From positions 1 to 26,917 of IMG/VR virus record IMGVR_UViG_3300030390_001811: DNA of 26,917 nucleotides; one strand, 5' to 3'. Positions within the stretch are counted from its first letter, which is position 1, and the number at the start of each line of letters is the position of its first letter. The position numbers and the translations under genes were made by a program. A model generated the notes under the pieces. The model ran no database searches and was not told the origin of the DNA. It was given only the letters and a program-made list of their open reading frames with translations. Source of the DNA: a virus. This document shows positions 7,800 through 14,408 of this stretch, one piece after another.

Positions 7800-8077
7800 T
7801 TCATCACCTCACAATTAAACCGATACTTGTTACCCTGCTCATCCATGCCAGCAAAGCCCTTGCCTGCAATACAGTCTTTAGTTATAAGATGAATATAACC
7901 CTTCCACCCCTTCAACTGTTTGCCTTGAGAATCGCTTAGAGCCATTAACTGCTCATTCTGTTTTACCAGCTGCTCAATAATGACACTTGATTCAGATAGC
8001 GCCTCACCTAGCTTAATCTCATTATCTAGACCAGCCGCAGCACTAAAACTAATCATCATTAATAATAGATATTTCAT
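7796..8077 (-). CDS. Small secreted or membrane-anchored protein (93 aa)
   Basis: An N-terminal hydrophobic segment MKYLLLMMISFSAAAG looks like a signal peptide (possible cleavage after an Ala). A helical coiled-coil stretch (LSESSVIIEQLVKQNEQLMALS) and a C-terminal region with two Cys (DCIAGKGF, FNCEVMK) follow. A periplasmic location is likely. An i-spanin-like role is conceivable but unproven, since the endolysin is about 3 kb away. It overlaps both neighbours by 4 bp. Confidence 0.65.
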   Translation of the reverse strand: MKYLLLMMISFSAAAGLDNEIKLGEALSESSVIIEQLVKQNEQLMALSDSQGKQLKGWKGYIHLITKDCIAGKGFAGMDEQGNKYRFNCEVMK

Positions 8078-8604
8078 TTCTCACCCTCCAACTCATCCTC
8101 GACAAGTTTTGCGTAGCCAATAATATCATGCCAATTGTCAATATAATCAGCATCACCATTAACAATCCTAGCTATCTTTGCCGCTATCACTTCTAACGCT
8201 TCTCTCTGTGTGTCTCGCAAGTCATTAGAATTAGTCCCTGATTTCATTACCCGTTTAATCTCCTGAGAGACACGGGCATTATCGCAAAACTCACCATAAC
8301 GACTCCCTCGCTCAGCAAGCGTATTATCAATCGAGCTATCCAATTCAGCATAGTGCTCGCCATCATTACCGTTCTGCGATACCTGCTCCATTCTTTCCCC
8401 TCCCTTCTTCCATTCGTCTGGGCGCATCTCGATCTTATACCTCTTAATTTTGTAAGTCTCAATACTCCACTGGATATCACTTACTATCCAGCACCGGTTA
8501 ATTGGCATCATTTCGTACTTAGTGCCGTCAACCCACTTTACAAATAAGCCATCAATGAAACACTCGGCATCTTCTTTTGCATTACTCCAATCTACCTTAT
8601 TCAT
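8074..8604 (-). CDS. DUF6378-like phage protein
   Basis: 176 residues. The N-terminal part (MNKVDWSNAKEDAECFIDG) is Trp-rich. The C-terminal half has the pattern ERGSRYGEFCDNARVSQEI ... EALEVIAAKIARIVNGD ... DNWHDIIGYAKLVEDEL, which I recognise as DUF6378, widespread in phages and distantly like helical MazG/dUTPase-type nucleotide pyrophosphohydrolases. Enzymatic activity is inference. The start follows GGTAGGGGG and is clear. Confidence 0.7.
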   Translation of the reverse strand: MNKVDWSNAKEDAECFIDGLFVKWVDGTKYEMMPINRCWIVSDIQWSIETYKIKRYKIEMRPDEWKKGGERMEQVSQNGNDGEHYAELDSSIDNTLAERGSRYGEFCDNARVSQEIKRVMKSGTNSNDLRDTQREALEVIAAKIARIVNGDADYIDNWHDIIGYAKLVEDELEGEK

Positions 8605-8605
8605 A

Positions 8606-8812
8606 TCAACCCCCTACCTTTGCTTTAGCGTGATAACCATCAATCAAGGCTTTAGCCTCTTCTAGTGTTTGTACTTTTTGTATTGGCTGGCAGTGGTAGC
8701 CTTTTACCGTGTTGTTAGCAATGTTATCACTAGTAGCTATGCCCATAAGGTATGCGCCAATACCAATTCCAGCAAGTAGAATCAATACAACTTCAAATAG
8801 ATCAAACTTCAT
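8606..8812 (-). CDS. Small membrane-anchored protein (68 aa)
   Basis: MKFDLFEVVLILLAGIGIGA begins a single N-terminal transmembrane helix (about residues 6-25). A soluble tail with YHCQPIQKVQTLEEAKALID follows. It has a good GGAGGG Shine-Dalgarno and its ATG is adjacent to the previous stop codon (TAGATG). Function unknown. Confidence 0.65.
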   Translation of the reverse strand: MKFDLFEVVLILLAGIGIGAYLMGIATSDNIANNTVKGYHCQPIQKVQTLEEAKALIDGYHAKAKVGG

Positions 8813-9343
8813 CTACTCGCCCTCCGGTGCTTTGAAGCCTTTGTTGGCCATCTTGCACACTAGCTCCGCCTTTCCCATTTCAGCATCATCAATAAGCCTC
8901 ATTGCCTTCTCAATAAAAGCCTCTCGATCTTTCTGCCCTTGGGTTTTTAGTGGGCGGAATTTTGGTGATCCAATCAGCCTATCAATCTCACCTCGATGGC
9001 TTCCAGAAGACACTTGATAAATGTACTCTTCCCCTAATCCCTTCCCTACATACAGGCACTCGACCAAATCACCCTTATGCAGAGTTATGCACTCACATCC
9101 AACAGGAGGCAATCCATCTACCCATTCTTGGGTTGACTCTTCTGGTAGTTCTTCGGATGCCGTTGGATCGCCAATACAATCATTCCAAGGATCATCAGCA
9201 GAACACAAAGGTTCATTATACCTCTCAACCCTAGGGCTTCCGACCTTATAAAATGAAACCTTCCCTTGGCCTAGTTCGTGGCAATGCGTAGCCCCTTCAG
9301 GCACCTTATGCCCTTTGTATTCCTTAACGTAATTCTTACTCAT
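8813..9343 (-). CDS. Hypothetical phage protein with FRPLKT C-terminal motif (176 aa)
   Basis: First gene of the 9343-to-7390 operon. It begins MSKNYVKEYKGHKVPEGATH. The central GLPPVGCECITLH and C-terminal SPKFRPLKTQGQKDREAFIE are patterns I have seen in many uncharacterised phage proteins. Several Cys (CHELG, CSADD, CIGD, CECI, ECLY) are present. Shine-Dalgarno AGAGGAAAG precedes the ATG. Function unknown. Confidence 0.65.
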   Translation of the reverse strand: MSKNYVKEYKGHKVPEGATHCHELGQGKVSFYKVGSPRVERYNEPLCSADDPWNDCIGDPTASEELPEESTQEWVDGLPPVGCECITLHKGDLVECLYVGKGLGEEYIYQVSSGSHRGEIDRLIGSPKFRPLKTQGQKDREAFIEKAMRLIDDAEMGKAELVCKMANKGFKAPEGE

Positions 9344-9362
9344 TTATCTTTCCTCTTTAGTG

Positions 9363-9404
9363 TTGACCTTGTTTGCATTTCTTAATACTATAGCGGAATA
9401 AGCC
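9363..9404 (+). promoter_or_regulatory. Sigma-70 promoter with GGAATAAGCC operator
   Basis: -35 TTGACC (9363-9368), exactly 17 bp, -10 TACTAT (9386-9391), then GGAATAAGCC at 9395-9404 over the likely transcription start. The reverse strand shows a weaker leftward promoter (TATAGT -10 at 9394-9389, overlapping the same -10). The site could therefore control both the 9432 gene and the leftward 9343 operon. It is one of five such sites in the window. Confidence 0.7.
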
Positions 9405-9431
9405 AATAAGCAACAAGTAAGGAAAATAAAT

Positions 9432-9695
9432 ATGAACCATTCAGAACTAATAGAAACTAGAGCTAATACACCTTCACCTAAGCCGCCTTCATTAACAAGC
9501 GCAAAGATTAGCGAGGCTGAGGAAATGAGAAAGCAGGTTGAAGCCTTTATTGCTAAAGGTAAGAATTACACGGTAATTGGAGGTAATACGGAATCTAGAG
9601 CTATGACAGCTAAAGAGCAGATGGCCGCGTGTTATGATAAGGCTATAGAAGACGGCCGCAAAATGGATAAGCCGTTAAATCCAAAGAAGCGTTAA
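9432..9695 (+). CDS. Hypothetical protein (87 aa), operator-controlled
   Basis: Monocistronic rightward gene beginning MNHSELIETRANTPSPKPPS and ending KPLNPKKR. The N-terminus is probably disordered and Pro-rich, with a helical middle (SEAEEMRKQVEAFIAKGK). It is driven by a strong promoter carrying the shared operator, so it is likely produced early or in the prophage state. It converges with the leftward 36-residue gene, overlapping by 4 bp. Function unknown. Confidence 0.6.
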   Translation: MNHSELIETRANTPSPKPPSLTSAKISEAEEMRKQVEAFIAKGKNYTVIGGNTESRAMTAKEQMAACYDKAIEDGRKMDKPLNPKKR

Positions 9696-9802
9696 ACCCT
9701 AATATCTAGCTTTCCGCATCTAGAGCATTGAAAGGCGTATGGGCTAACCCGTTCGCCTTTCCTCATCTTCACCCATTTATGAAATCCAATCTTACAGAGC
9801 AT
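9692..9802 (-). CDS. Small zinc-finger-like protein, DUF1660-like (36 aa)
   Basis: MLCKIGFHKWVKMRKGERVS then PYAFQCSRCGKLDIRV. An LCK-GFHKW start plus a CSRCGK pair resembles the small phage DUF1660 zinc proteins. C3, H8, C26 and C29 would be the metal ligands. It begins inside the end of the holin-like gene in another frame, and a strong hairpin (9730-9761) is folded into its coding sequence. Last gene of the long leftward operon. Confidence 0.55.
   Translation of the reverse strand: MLCKIGFHKWVKMRKGERVSPYAFQCSRCGKLDIRV
9730..9761. terminator. Strong hairpin in a convergent region, possible bidirectional terminator
   Basis: An 8-bp perfect outer stem GAAAGGCG/CGCCTTTC (9730-9737 with 9754-9761) continues after a 3-nt internal loop into GGG/CCC (9741-9743 with 9748-9750). 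It lies just past the end of the rightward 9432 gene. No U tract follows on either strand, so a classical intrinsic terminator is uncertain. Confidence 0.4.
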
Positions 9803-10001
9803 TGCCATTCTTTAAGCTCTCGATCTTAGCCTTATGCAGCTCATTCTCTCTTCCGTTTCGCTTCCATGCAACGTAAACATGAATAAACCCGAATACAACC
9901 ATAATAACTAAGTACCACTCGTCAGTCAGAAATGTCCCCATCATTGTCATTGCGTAGATGAGTAGATTTGTTCCTGTGTGCCCGGTATCTGTAGTATTCA
10001 C
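9792..10001 (-). CDS. Holin-like membrane protein (69 aa)
   Basis: Starts with GTG overlapping the previous stop codon (GTGA). Two hydrophobic stretches (LLIYAMTMMGTFL and WYLVIMVVFGFIHVYVAW) are separated by the charged TDE, followed by a charged tail KRNGRENELHKAKIES. Small size, two helices and a charged C-terminus fit class II holins. The endolysin lies in the same leftward operon about 900 bp upstream. A holin role is likely but not proven. Confidence 0.5.
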   Translation of the reverse strand: MNTTDTGHTGTNLLIYAMTMMGTFLTDEWYLVIMVVFGFIHVYVAWKRNGRENELHKAKIESLKNGNAL

Positions 10002-10477
10002 TTACTGTGTCCGCTGTGGTGGTGATCGCTGCCCAAGTGCAAAACGCTGTGAAGCAAATGCCCAGAATCATTAAGAATGTCATTCATAACGCCCTTAGAG
10101 TCTTCCATGGAACAGACCAGAATTAATTGAATGTATCCGATTGTACCAGCAATAAGACCAATCACATAAGACGTTGAACCAACATTCAATAAGTGAAGAT
10201 AGTGAATGAATCCTGCAACTACATCAAGGCTGGCAAGAATGCCAATAAGGAAAGGTAGATTTAAACGAGTCTTTCGCCAATTAGCAAAGCTGGCCATCAT
10301 CAAGATGAGATTGGCACCACAAAAGAAAGTTATTGCGGCGTCTGGAGATGAATTGCTAACCGCAACAATTGCACCCAACCCAGATATCAGAAGAAGCCAT
10401 AAAGCCATTTCACTACGCTTCATTAAAGCAGCAAGTAACACCCCAATCATTAATGCAAACGACATTGCATCTATCAT
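9998..10477 (-). CDS. Multi-pass membrane protein (159 aa)
   Basis: I start it at the ATG at 10477 (MIDAMSFALMIGVLLAALMK), one base past the preceding stop (TAACATG), rather than at the further upstream in-frame ATG, which would overlap the basic protein gene. Four to five hydrophobic helices follow. The C-terminal tail is soluble and His-rich (HLLHSVLHLGSDHHHSGHSK). Between endolysin and holin-like genes, it may be part of the lysis set. Metal binding by the tail is speculation. Confidence 0.6.
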   Translation of the reverse strand: MIDAMSFALMIGVLLAALMKRSEMALWLLLISGLGAIVAVSNSSPDAAITFFCGANLILMMASFANWRKTRLNLPFLIGILASLDVVAGFIHYLHLLNVGSTSYVIGLIAGTIGYIQLILVCSMEDSKGVMNDILNDSGHLLHSVLHLGSDHHHSGHSK

Positions 10478-10478
10478 G

Positions 10479-10661
10479 TTATGCCTTCCTGGTCTTCTTA
10501 GACTGCGTAGACTTCTTATTTTTTGATTTACTATCAGCTCCAAAGAATGCACCAGCACCTGCTACTTTTCTTTGCTTGCTTTTTGGCTTAGCCTTACCAT
10601 TCTCTCCAGTAGTGGCTTTGTTCTTCTTTACTCGTTGTCCGCGTACTGGTTTATTTGGCAT
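10479..10661 (-). CDS. Small, very basic protein (60 aa)
   Basis: MPNKPVRGQRVKKNKATTGE at the start and SKSKNKKSTQSKKTRKA at the end. About a third of the residues are Lys/Arg with almost no hydrophobic core except AGAGAFFGAD, so it is probably disordered and nucleic-acid- or membrane-binding. It fits between its neighbours with a 1-bp junction, and Shine-Dalgarno AAAGGG precedes the ATG. Function unknown. Confidence 0.6.
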   Translation of the reverse strand: MPNKPVRGQRVKKNKATTGENGKAKPKSKQRKVAGAGAFFGADSKSKNKKSTQSKKTRKA

Positions 10662-10870
10662 TATAAAAACCCTTTGATAATCTTAATGTATTCATCACGA
10701 TCATGCTTTAATTTGTTGACTGCATCATCATCTATTTTTGTATCGGTCATCTTTGCCAGCTTATCCAACCCTGCAACACTGGCATCATAGACCAATTCAG
10801 GTGCATTCTTCTTCAAGTAATACATTGCAATTGCGCCAATGGCATTCTTGATAATTAGTAGTAACGGCAT
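10661..10870 (-). CDS. Small protein with N-terminal hydrophobic segment (69 aa)
   Basis: MPLLLIIKNAIGAIAMYYLK, a hydrophobic/amphipathic start, precedes a helical charged part (LAKMTDTKIDDDAVNKLKHD). Shine-Dalgarno AGGG lies in the 3' arm of the hairpin at 10876-10911. It lies directly downstream of the endolysin. Membrane association is likely, function unknown. Confidence 0.6.
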   Translation of the reverse strand: MPLLLIIKNAIGAIAMYYLKKNAPELVYDASVAGLDKLAKMTDTKIDDDAVNKLKHDRDEYIKIIKGFL

Positions 10871-10875
10871 AATAA

Positions 10876-10911
10876 AGCCCTGTGTAGTTTTGGTTATTCT
10901 ATCACAGGGCT
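10876..10911 (-). terminator. Hairpin after the endolysin, possible attenuator
   Basis: A perfect 9-bp stem AGCCCTGTG/CACAGGGCT (10911-10903 with 10884-10876) with an 18-nt loop is followed by TTTATTATG when read leftwards. The T run is short and the next gene's Shine-Dalgarno is in the stem. It may partly terminate after the endolysin or regulate the downstream gene. Confidence 0.5.
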
Positions 10912-10924
10912 GTTAGTGTGCAAA

Positions 10925-11338
10925 TTAAGCAATCTCGATGTGAGGCTTGTCCCATCCGTCCAGCTCATCAGAACCGAACTCACCACCCCATTTCAACTTG
11001 ATGTTAATCATTCCCTCATCATAAAGACGGTTAGCAGTAGTCATAATTGCACCGGCAACCATGCTTAAGTGATGAGGTCGCCAGCTAGCCTGTCCGTTAA
11101 CGAAAGCATAAAAGTCTAAGGCCTTTCCGTCTTGGTGCTTGCTGCGAATATCGAACCCGTCGCATTTAGATACCCCTTTAACAAACAATTCGTTTTGCTC
11201 GCTATCCGTTCGCTTACCGCCGTGACCCGGTATGCCAAAATCAATAGGGCTGACCTTAATTGCTTCTCTGAAAACCAAATCAAGCTGATTATCAACACCT
11301 TCTTTTCGCTCTATGCTTCGCTCGCTAAATCTGAACAT
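10925..11338 (-). CDS. Endolysin, M15-type peptidase (L-alanyl-D-glutamate endopeptidase-like)
   Basis: 137 residues matching VanY/T5-endolysin-like peptidases. GHGGKRTDSEQNELF carries the conserved Arg and Gln-type substrate residues. SKHQDGKALDFYAF has the zinc ligands His and Asp (H..G.A.D). The C-terminal DKPHIEIA supplies the third zinc ligand His. It would cut peptide crosslinks in peptidoglycan. No signal peptide is seen, so release needs a holin. Shine-Dalgarno GGAG lies upstream of the ATG. It overlaps the preceding small gene by 28 bp. Confidence 0.88.
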   Translation of the reverse strand: MFRFSERSIERKEGVDNQLDLVFREAIKVSPIDFGIPGHGGKRTDSEQNELFVKGVSKCDGFDIRSKHQDGKALDFYAFVNGQASWRPHHLSMVAGAIMTTANRLYDEGMINIKLKWGGEFGSDELDGWDKPHIEIA

Positions 11339-11499
11339 TCTTTAAGCTCCTGTATTTTTAAATCCATCATGCGCCCACTCAGCATTTTAGCCTGAGCCTC
11401 ATTAAATGCCTTTTTATCAGGGTCATTAGTCGCTGCTGCCAGCGCATTAAACCGTTCAATCTGTTTTTTGTAGTATGGAATGTAAGTCGAACTACTCAT
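11311..11499 (-). CDS. Small hypothetical protein (62 aa)
   Basis: MSSSTYIPYYKKQIERFNAL, a short helical protein ending KIQELKECSDLASEA. Its Shine-Dalgarno is AGAGGGTGAT in the end of the previous gene, and it overlaps the endolysin start by 28 bp. No family recognised. Confidence 0.55.
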   Translation of the reverse strand: MSSSTYIPYYKKQIERFNALAAATNDPDKKAFNEAQAKMLSGRMMDLKIQELKECSDLASEA

Positions 11500-11500
11500 A

Positions 11501-11668
11501 TCACCCTCTAATCATCTTATTAATTGCCGCATCAGCTTCTATGCACGAAGCAAGCAGATCACTAGCTACCTTATCTCGCGTGCTGTATGTTGCGTAGTTT
11601 GAGTACTCAAAGTCACTCATAAATAAATAACCCTCTTCCCAAGGCTCTCTAATGTCGAATCCTTCCAT
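11501..11668 (-). CDS. Small acidic hypothetical protein (55 aa)
   Basis: MEGFDIREPWEEGYLFMSDF at the start, ending ASCIEADAAINKMIRG. It is preceded by AGGTGATAT before the ATG and ends 2 bp before the next gene. Its coding status rests on operon fit and intact frame. Function unknown. Confidence 0.5.
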   Translation of the reverse strand: MEGFDIREPWEEGYLFMSDFEYSNYATYSTRDKVASDLLASCIEADAAINKMIRG

Positions 11669-11688
11669 ATATCACCTATATTGCGCCC

Positions 11689-11853
11689 CTACAGGGAGGC
11701 GACTTGCTTCTTTAGCTTTTCTGACTGTTCTTGAGTTAAGCAAACAACTAGCTCGCAACCCATCTCTCTACTAAATACTGTAACCAATATTTCTCCATCA
11801 TCCGAATCAATATCAAGCTTATTACCCTTATTCTCACAGCATTCATAACTCAT
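11689..11853 (-). CDS. Small protein, paralogue of the 26028 gene (54 aa)
   Basis: MSYECCENKGNKLDIDSDDG, then EILVTVFSREMGCELVVCL. It aligns without gaps to the product of 26028-26195 with 23 identical positions of 54 (about 43%), sharing C-EN-G-K, DGE, VT, S-E, C-LV-CL and EK-K. The AAGAGGGTTT Shine-Dalgarno type is also shared. The family therefore appears twice in this genome, in oppositely oriented operons. The paired Cys might bind metal. Function unknown. Confidence 0.65.
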   Translation of the reverse strand: MSYECCENKGNKLDIDSDDGEILVTVFSREMGCELVVCLTQEQSEKLKKQVASL

Positions 11854-11885
11854 CTTTAAACCCTCTTATTAATTACACTTTATTC

Positions 11886-11936
11886 AGCGGGACATAGCCC
11901 GCTAATAGCTTTGTTATAGCGCCCATATAGAGCGCT
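11886..11936 (-). terminator. Two hairpins downstream of ssb
   Basis: Read leftwards, AGCGC (11936-11932)/GCGCT (11922-11918) with a 9-nt loop lies just after the ssb stop. It is followed by AGCGGG (11903-11898)/CCCGCT (11891-11886) with a 6-nt loop. Neither has a convincing U tract, so they may be stabilising or partial terminating structures that lower expression of the lysis genes beyond. The about 90 bp between 11854 and 11946 holds nothing else. Confidence 0.4.
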
Positions 11937-11946
11937 TATTTATTGA

Positions 11947-12450
11947 TCAGAACGGTATATTTTGATCGTTATTGCCAAAATTGTTCTGTTGTTGCTGTTG
12001 CTGCTGATTGTATGCCTGTTGATTAAAGCCTGGAGGCGTTTGTGGCTGCTGTGGTGCAAAATTCTGCTGTGGTGCCTGTTGCTGGAATTGCTGCGGCTGC
12101 GCTTGTTGCTGGCCAGCGTTCGGATTACTGTAGTTGCTAATGCTGGCATTCATCATCTTCAACTTAATGTACTCAGTTCCATTACTGCCCTGCTGCTTAT
12201 CAATCTTCAACTTATCGCAATTGACAACAACAAACGAACCTTCAGCAATCGCCTTAGAATGAAAATCAATAGCTCCAGGTGTCTTGGCGAACAAAGCTAC
12301 ATCGTAATTAGTATACGAATCTTCAGCTCCGCCAGTGCCTTTGTTAAACTCTGACAATTCAAAGCAGAACATTGTATAGCTGCCGTTATTGTTTTGGCCT
12401 TCTTTGATGAAAGGGGCTTTACGGATTGAGCCTGATACTGTGTGTGACAT
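11947..12450 (-). CDS. ssb: Single-stranded DNA-binding protein
   Basis: 167 residues. The N-terminal OB-fold-like domain (about 1-105) begins MSHTVSGSIRKAPFIKEGQN. A low-complexity Gln/Asn/Pro-rich linker (about 115-158) follows, then the acidic hydrophobic tip NDQNIPF, the hallmark C-terminal peptide by which SSB recruits replication and repair partners. It lies directly after the ERF gene, a common phage recombination pairing. The CAG-rich coding repeats create a long antisense Leu-rich frame that is not a gene. Confidence 0.85.
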   Translation of the reverse strand: MSHTVSGSIRKAPFIKEGQNNNGSYTMFCFELSEFNKGTGGAEDSYTNYDVALFAKTPGAIDFHSKAIAEGSFVVVNCDKLKIDKQQGSNGTEYIKLKMMNASISNYSNPNAGQQQAQPQQFQQQAPQQNFAPQQPQTPPGFNQQAYNQQQQQQQNNFGNNDQNIPF

Positions 12451-12474
12451 AATTTTTACTCTTTGTTGTGCTAG

Positions 12475-12999
12475 CTATATGCCAGCGTTAGTTTTAATAA
12501 ATGTTTTGTACGCTGGATCTGTAATTTGATTCAGTACTGCGCTATCTTGCTTAACCGCGTTAATCCAACCTTGTGCAGTTTCATCTAATGCGAATTGAGC
12601 CGTTTTAGGTGCTGCATTACTGTTATTCATTGAATCAGCGTCTTTCGTATCGTCAATACAGAACAGCCCATTCAGTGCGTACTTTCGAGCGTATGAACTG
12701 GCCGTTCCAGTTATCTGACTGTCATCCATACCTTTCTTTGTAACAGCTTCCCTAGCACTTGCAGAAACCTCTATGCTATTTTCGCCGTCCATAAGCTTGG
12801 CTGTTGACGTAACATAAATATTACCACCGATAGCCTCTACCTTGTCAGAAAGAGTGAGAACCAACTCACCAAGCATAGGCTTTACTGCCTCCAGAATATC
12901 CTCACAGTTACGGTAGTTGTATTTGCCGAACTTATTAAACTGACCCTTTGGAGCCTTTAGGTCTTTCTGAATTCGCGCCAACTCTTTATGAATACTCAT
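12475..12999 (-). CDS. erf: ERF-family single-strand annealing protein
   Basis: 174 residues fitting the ERF superfamily (PF04404). FGKYNYRNCEDILEAVKPML (about 25-44) and ITGTASSYARKYALNGLFCI with DDTKDAD are the characteristic blocks. It anneals complementary single strands in phage recombination. I choose the ATG at 12999, which overlaps the preceding stop (ATGA) and has GAGG at a 7-bp distance. The ATG two codons earlier is too close to that Shine-Dalgarno. SSB is encoded next. Confidence 0.87.
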   Translation of the reverse strand: MSIHKELARIQKDLKAPKGQFNKFGKYNYRNCEDILEAVKPMLGELVLTLSDKVEAIGGNIYVTSTAKLMDGENSIEVSASAREAVTKKGMDDSQITGTASSYARKYALNGLFCIDDTKDADSMNNSNAAPKTAQFALDETAQGWINAVKQDSAVLNQITDPAYKTFIKTNAGI

Positions 13000-13274
13000 A
13001 ACCATTCCTCAACTTGCTTTAATGCTCTTTGTAATGCTTCTTTTTGTCGCTTTAACTTAAGCTCTCTATTTGCCGCTAGATTAGGCTTATCAACAACCTT
13101 GCGCTCAATGTATGGGTGACGCATTCCGTTTATTCTTTGCTGAATACCAAAGCGCTCAGCGTTTAACTTCTCGATGGCTTTATAGCAACCTAGCACCGGA
13201 TTCATGTCGGGGGAGTCTAGTAGACTTTCAAGTCTATCAATCTCTTGCTTAACGTCATCTGGCATAGGAAGCAT
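12996..13274 (-). CDS. Coiled-coil hypothetical protein (92 aa)
   Basis: MLPMPDDVKQEIDRLESLLD, then a helical, charged protein ending KLKRQKEALQRALKQVEEWL, probably two antiparallel helices. It lies immediately upstream of ERF with an ATGA overlap, so it may take part in the recombination module. A second ATG three codons in is possible, but neither has a strong Shine-Dalgarno. Confidence 0.6.
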   Translation of the reverse strand: MLPMPDDVKQEIDRLESLLDSPDMNPVLGCYKAIEKLNAERFGIQQRINGMRHPYIERKVVDKPNLAANRELKLKRQKEALQRALKQVEEWL

Positions 13275-13276
13275 AA

Positions 13277-13561
13277 CTAAAACACCAAATTAAATTTATC
13301 AGCCATGTCAGCAGCAGTCTTACCAGCCACCTCGTCAATAATACCCATAACCTTACTGTAGCTAGGGTTGGTGCGATCAATGCGGCTTAGAAGCTCACAC
13401 ACAAGCTCCTCGTCAATATTATTGACAATAGTCTTGAAGTTAACCTTGCAATCATCATCTTTAACCGAGTCGCCATTGATAATGGTATTCTTAATAGCCT
13501 CTTGCAATTCATCTTTAGAGCGAGCCATTGCTAGCTCATCTACCGTATAAATCTCATTCAT
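13277..13561 (-). CDS. Hypothetical protein (94 aa)
   Basis: MNEIYTVDELAMARSKDELQ, acidic and helical, ending TAADMADKFNLVF. It overlaps the upstream gene by 8 bp and is followed 2 bp later by the coiled-coil gene. Its first residues (MNEI) match those of the upstream gene product, probably by chance. No family recognised. Confidence 0.6.
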   Translation of the reverse strand: MNEIYTVDELAMARSKDELQEAIKNTIINGDSVKDDDCKVNFKTIVNNIDEELVCELLSRIDRTNPSYSKVMGIIDEVAGKTAADMADKFNLVF

Positions 13562-13826
13562 TTCTCATTACTCCAGAATTAAGATGCTCTTCCAACTTCT
13601 TACTGTAAAAGTAACTATCAATACAGCCTCCGTCTTCGCAAGTCGGGCAGTAGTGCTCCGTGTATGCTGGCGCTTCCCACCCATCGTGATGATCAAAACT
13701 ACTATCAACATCAGAAACTTTAAACACTCCATCGCAACCAGAGCAAGAGCACATATCAAGATCGGGTAACTTTTCTCCGCCATCACCTGCAGGCATGTCT
13801 GACATATCCAGAATAATCTCATTCAT
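13554..13826 (-). CDS. Zinc-ribbon-like small protein (90 aa)
   Basis: First gene of the long leftward operon. It begins MNEIILDMSDMPAGDGGEKL. Cys pairs CSCSGC (about 26-31) and CPTCEDGGC (about 60-68), with intervening His residues, suggest a zinc-binding fold. The Shine-Dalgarno is AAAGAGGGTTA, a sequence used repeatedly in this genome. It lies about 30 bp from an operator-bearing promoter. Function unknown, with a regulatory or recombination accessory role possible. Confidence 0.6.
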   Translation of the reverse strand: MNEIILDMSDMPAGDGGEKLPDLDMCSCSGCDGVFKVSDVDSSFDHHDGWEAPAYTEHYCPTCEDGGCIDSYFYSKKLEEHLNSGVMRNE

Positions 13827-13858
13827 TTCTTAACCCTCTTTGTTAATTTCTGTGTTGA

Positions 13859-13887
13859 ATATTAGCGGCTTATTCCAATTCAATCAA
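13859..13887 (-). promoter_or_regulatory. Leftward early promoter with operator in the spacer
   Basis: Read leftwards: -35 TTGATT (13887-13882), exactly 17 bp, -10 TAATAT (13864-13859). The spacer contains GGAATAAGCCGC (GGAATAAGCC at 13876-13867). The 17-mer ATTGGAATAAGCCGCTA is identical to that in the promoter at 22269-22297. It drives the zinc-ribbon/ERF/SSB/lysis operon. A protein bound here would block RNA polymerase. Confidence 0.72.
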
Positions 13888-13911
13888 GCACTAATTCAAA
13901 CTAATTTATAT

Positions 13912-13954
13912 TTGATTTAATTATTATTCTGTCTTACTATTGCTGGAATAAACC
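13912..13954 (+). promoter_or_regulatory. Rightward early promoter with operator downstream of -10
   Basis: -35 TTGATT (13912-13917), 17-bp spacer, -10 TACTAT (13935-13940), then GGAATAAACC (13945-13954), one base different from the other copies, over the start site. It is back-to-back with the leftward promoter in a 144-bp divergent region, like a lambdoid immunity switch. The first gene it drives encodes an HTH protein. Confidence 0.72.
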
Positions 13955-13970
13955 AACAAGAGGGTAAATT

Positions 13971-14408
13971 ATGTCCATTGATAATAAGTGTATTGAAAGC
14001 GAAATATCTGAAGCGGAGCTGGCTCTTGATTCTGTCGTTTCTGCAAATGAGTCCAAACAGCGTGACATGCCAGGTTACGAGGCATTCAAAGAAGAGGAAG
14101 CAGAAGAAGCGGGGGGGTCAGTATCATTAAGCCCAGCTGAAAAGCGCAAGATTAGAGCACAAAAGAGTATGGAGTTTAGAAAAAAGCATCAGGCGAAAGT
14201 AAAGAAGGGAATGCGCCTAATAATGAAAAAAAGAGGATTTAAAAATGCGCATCAATTTGAAACCGCTTGCGGACTAGGAAGCAAAACAATCACCTCCATA
14301 CTTGAAAGCGGAAACGTGTCTCTATTTACAATGGAAATGATAGGTATTGGGCTTGATTATACCATCAACCCAGCAAAACAAGTACTTAAAGACTTTGAGG
14401 GTAAGTAA
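13971..14408 (+). CDS. HTH DNA-binding protein, candidate phage repressor
   Basis: 145 residues. The N-terminal 60 residues are acidic and probably disordered (MSIDNKCIESEISEAELALD). A basic linker (EKRKIRAQKSMEFRKKHQAK) follows, then a C-terminal XRE-type helix-turn-helix: GMRLIMKKRGFKNAHQFETA, CGLGSKTITSILESG and a third helical part ending in IGLDY. It lacks the LexA-like peptidase domain of lambda CI. It lies at the divergent operator region and so is the best candidate to bind GGAATAAGCC. Repressor identity is inferred from position. Confidence 0.65.
   Translation: MSIDNKCIESEISEAELALDSVVSANESKQRDMPGYEAFKEEEAEEAGGSVSLSPAEKRKIRAQKSMEFRKKHQAKVKKGMRLIMKKRGFKNAHQFETACGLGSKTITSILESGNVSLFTMEMIGIGLDYTINPAKQVLKDFEGK

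Noticed and set aside
7796-8077. Calling this gene a spanin (Rz)
   Set aside because: It has a signal-like start and a coiled coil, but it is far from the endolysin and lacks a nested or adjacent lipoprotein partner, so left as secreted hypothetical.
10478-10558. N-terminal extension of the multi-pass membrane protein (MLVHSLELIV...)
   Set aside because: It would lie over the basic 60-residue gene. The ATG at 10477, one base past that gene's stop, fits better and begins directly with a membrane helix.
11962-12354. Long Leu-rich rightward ORF
   Set aside because: Exact antisense of the Gln-rich SSB linker. CAG/CTG repeats create Leu runs and no ribosome site is present.
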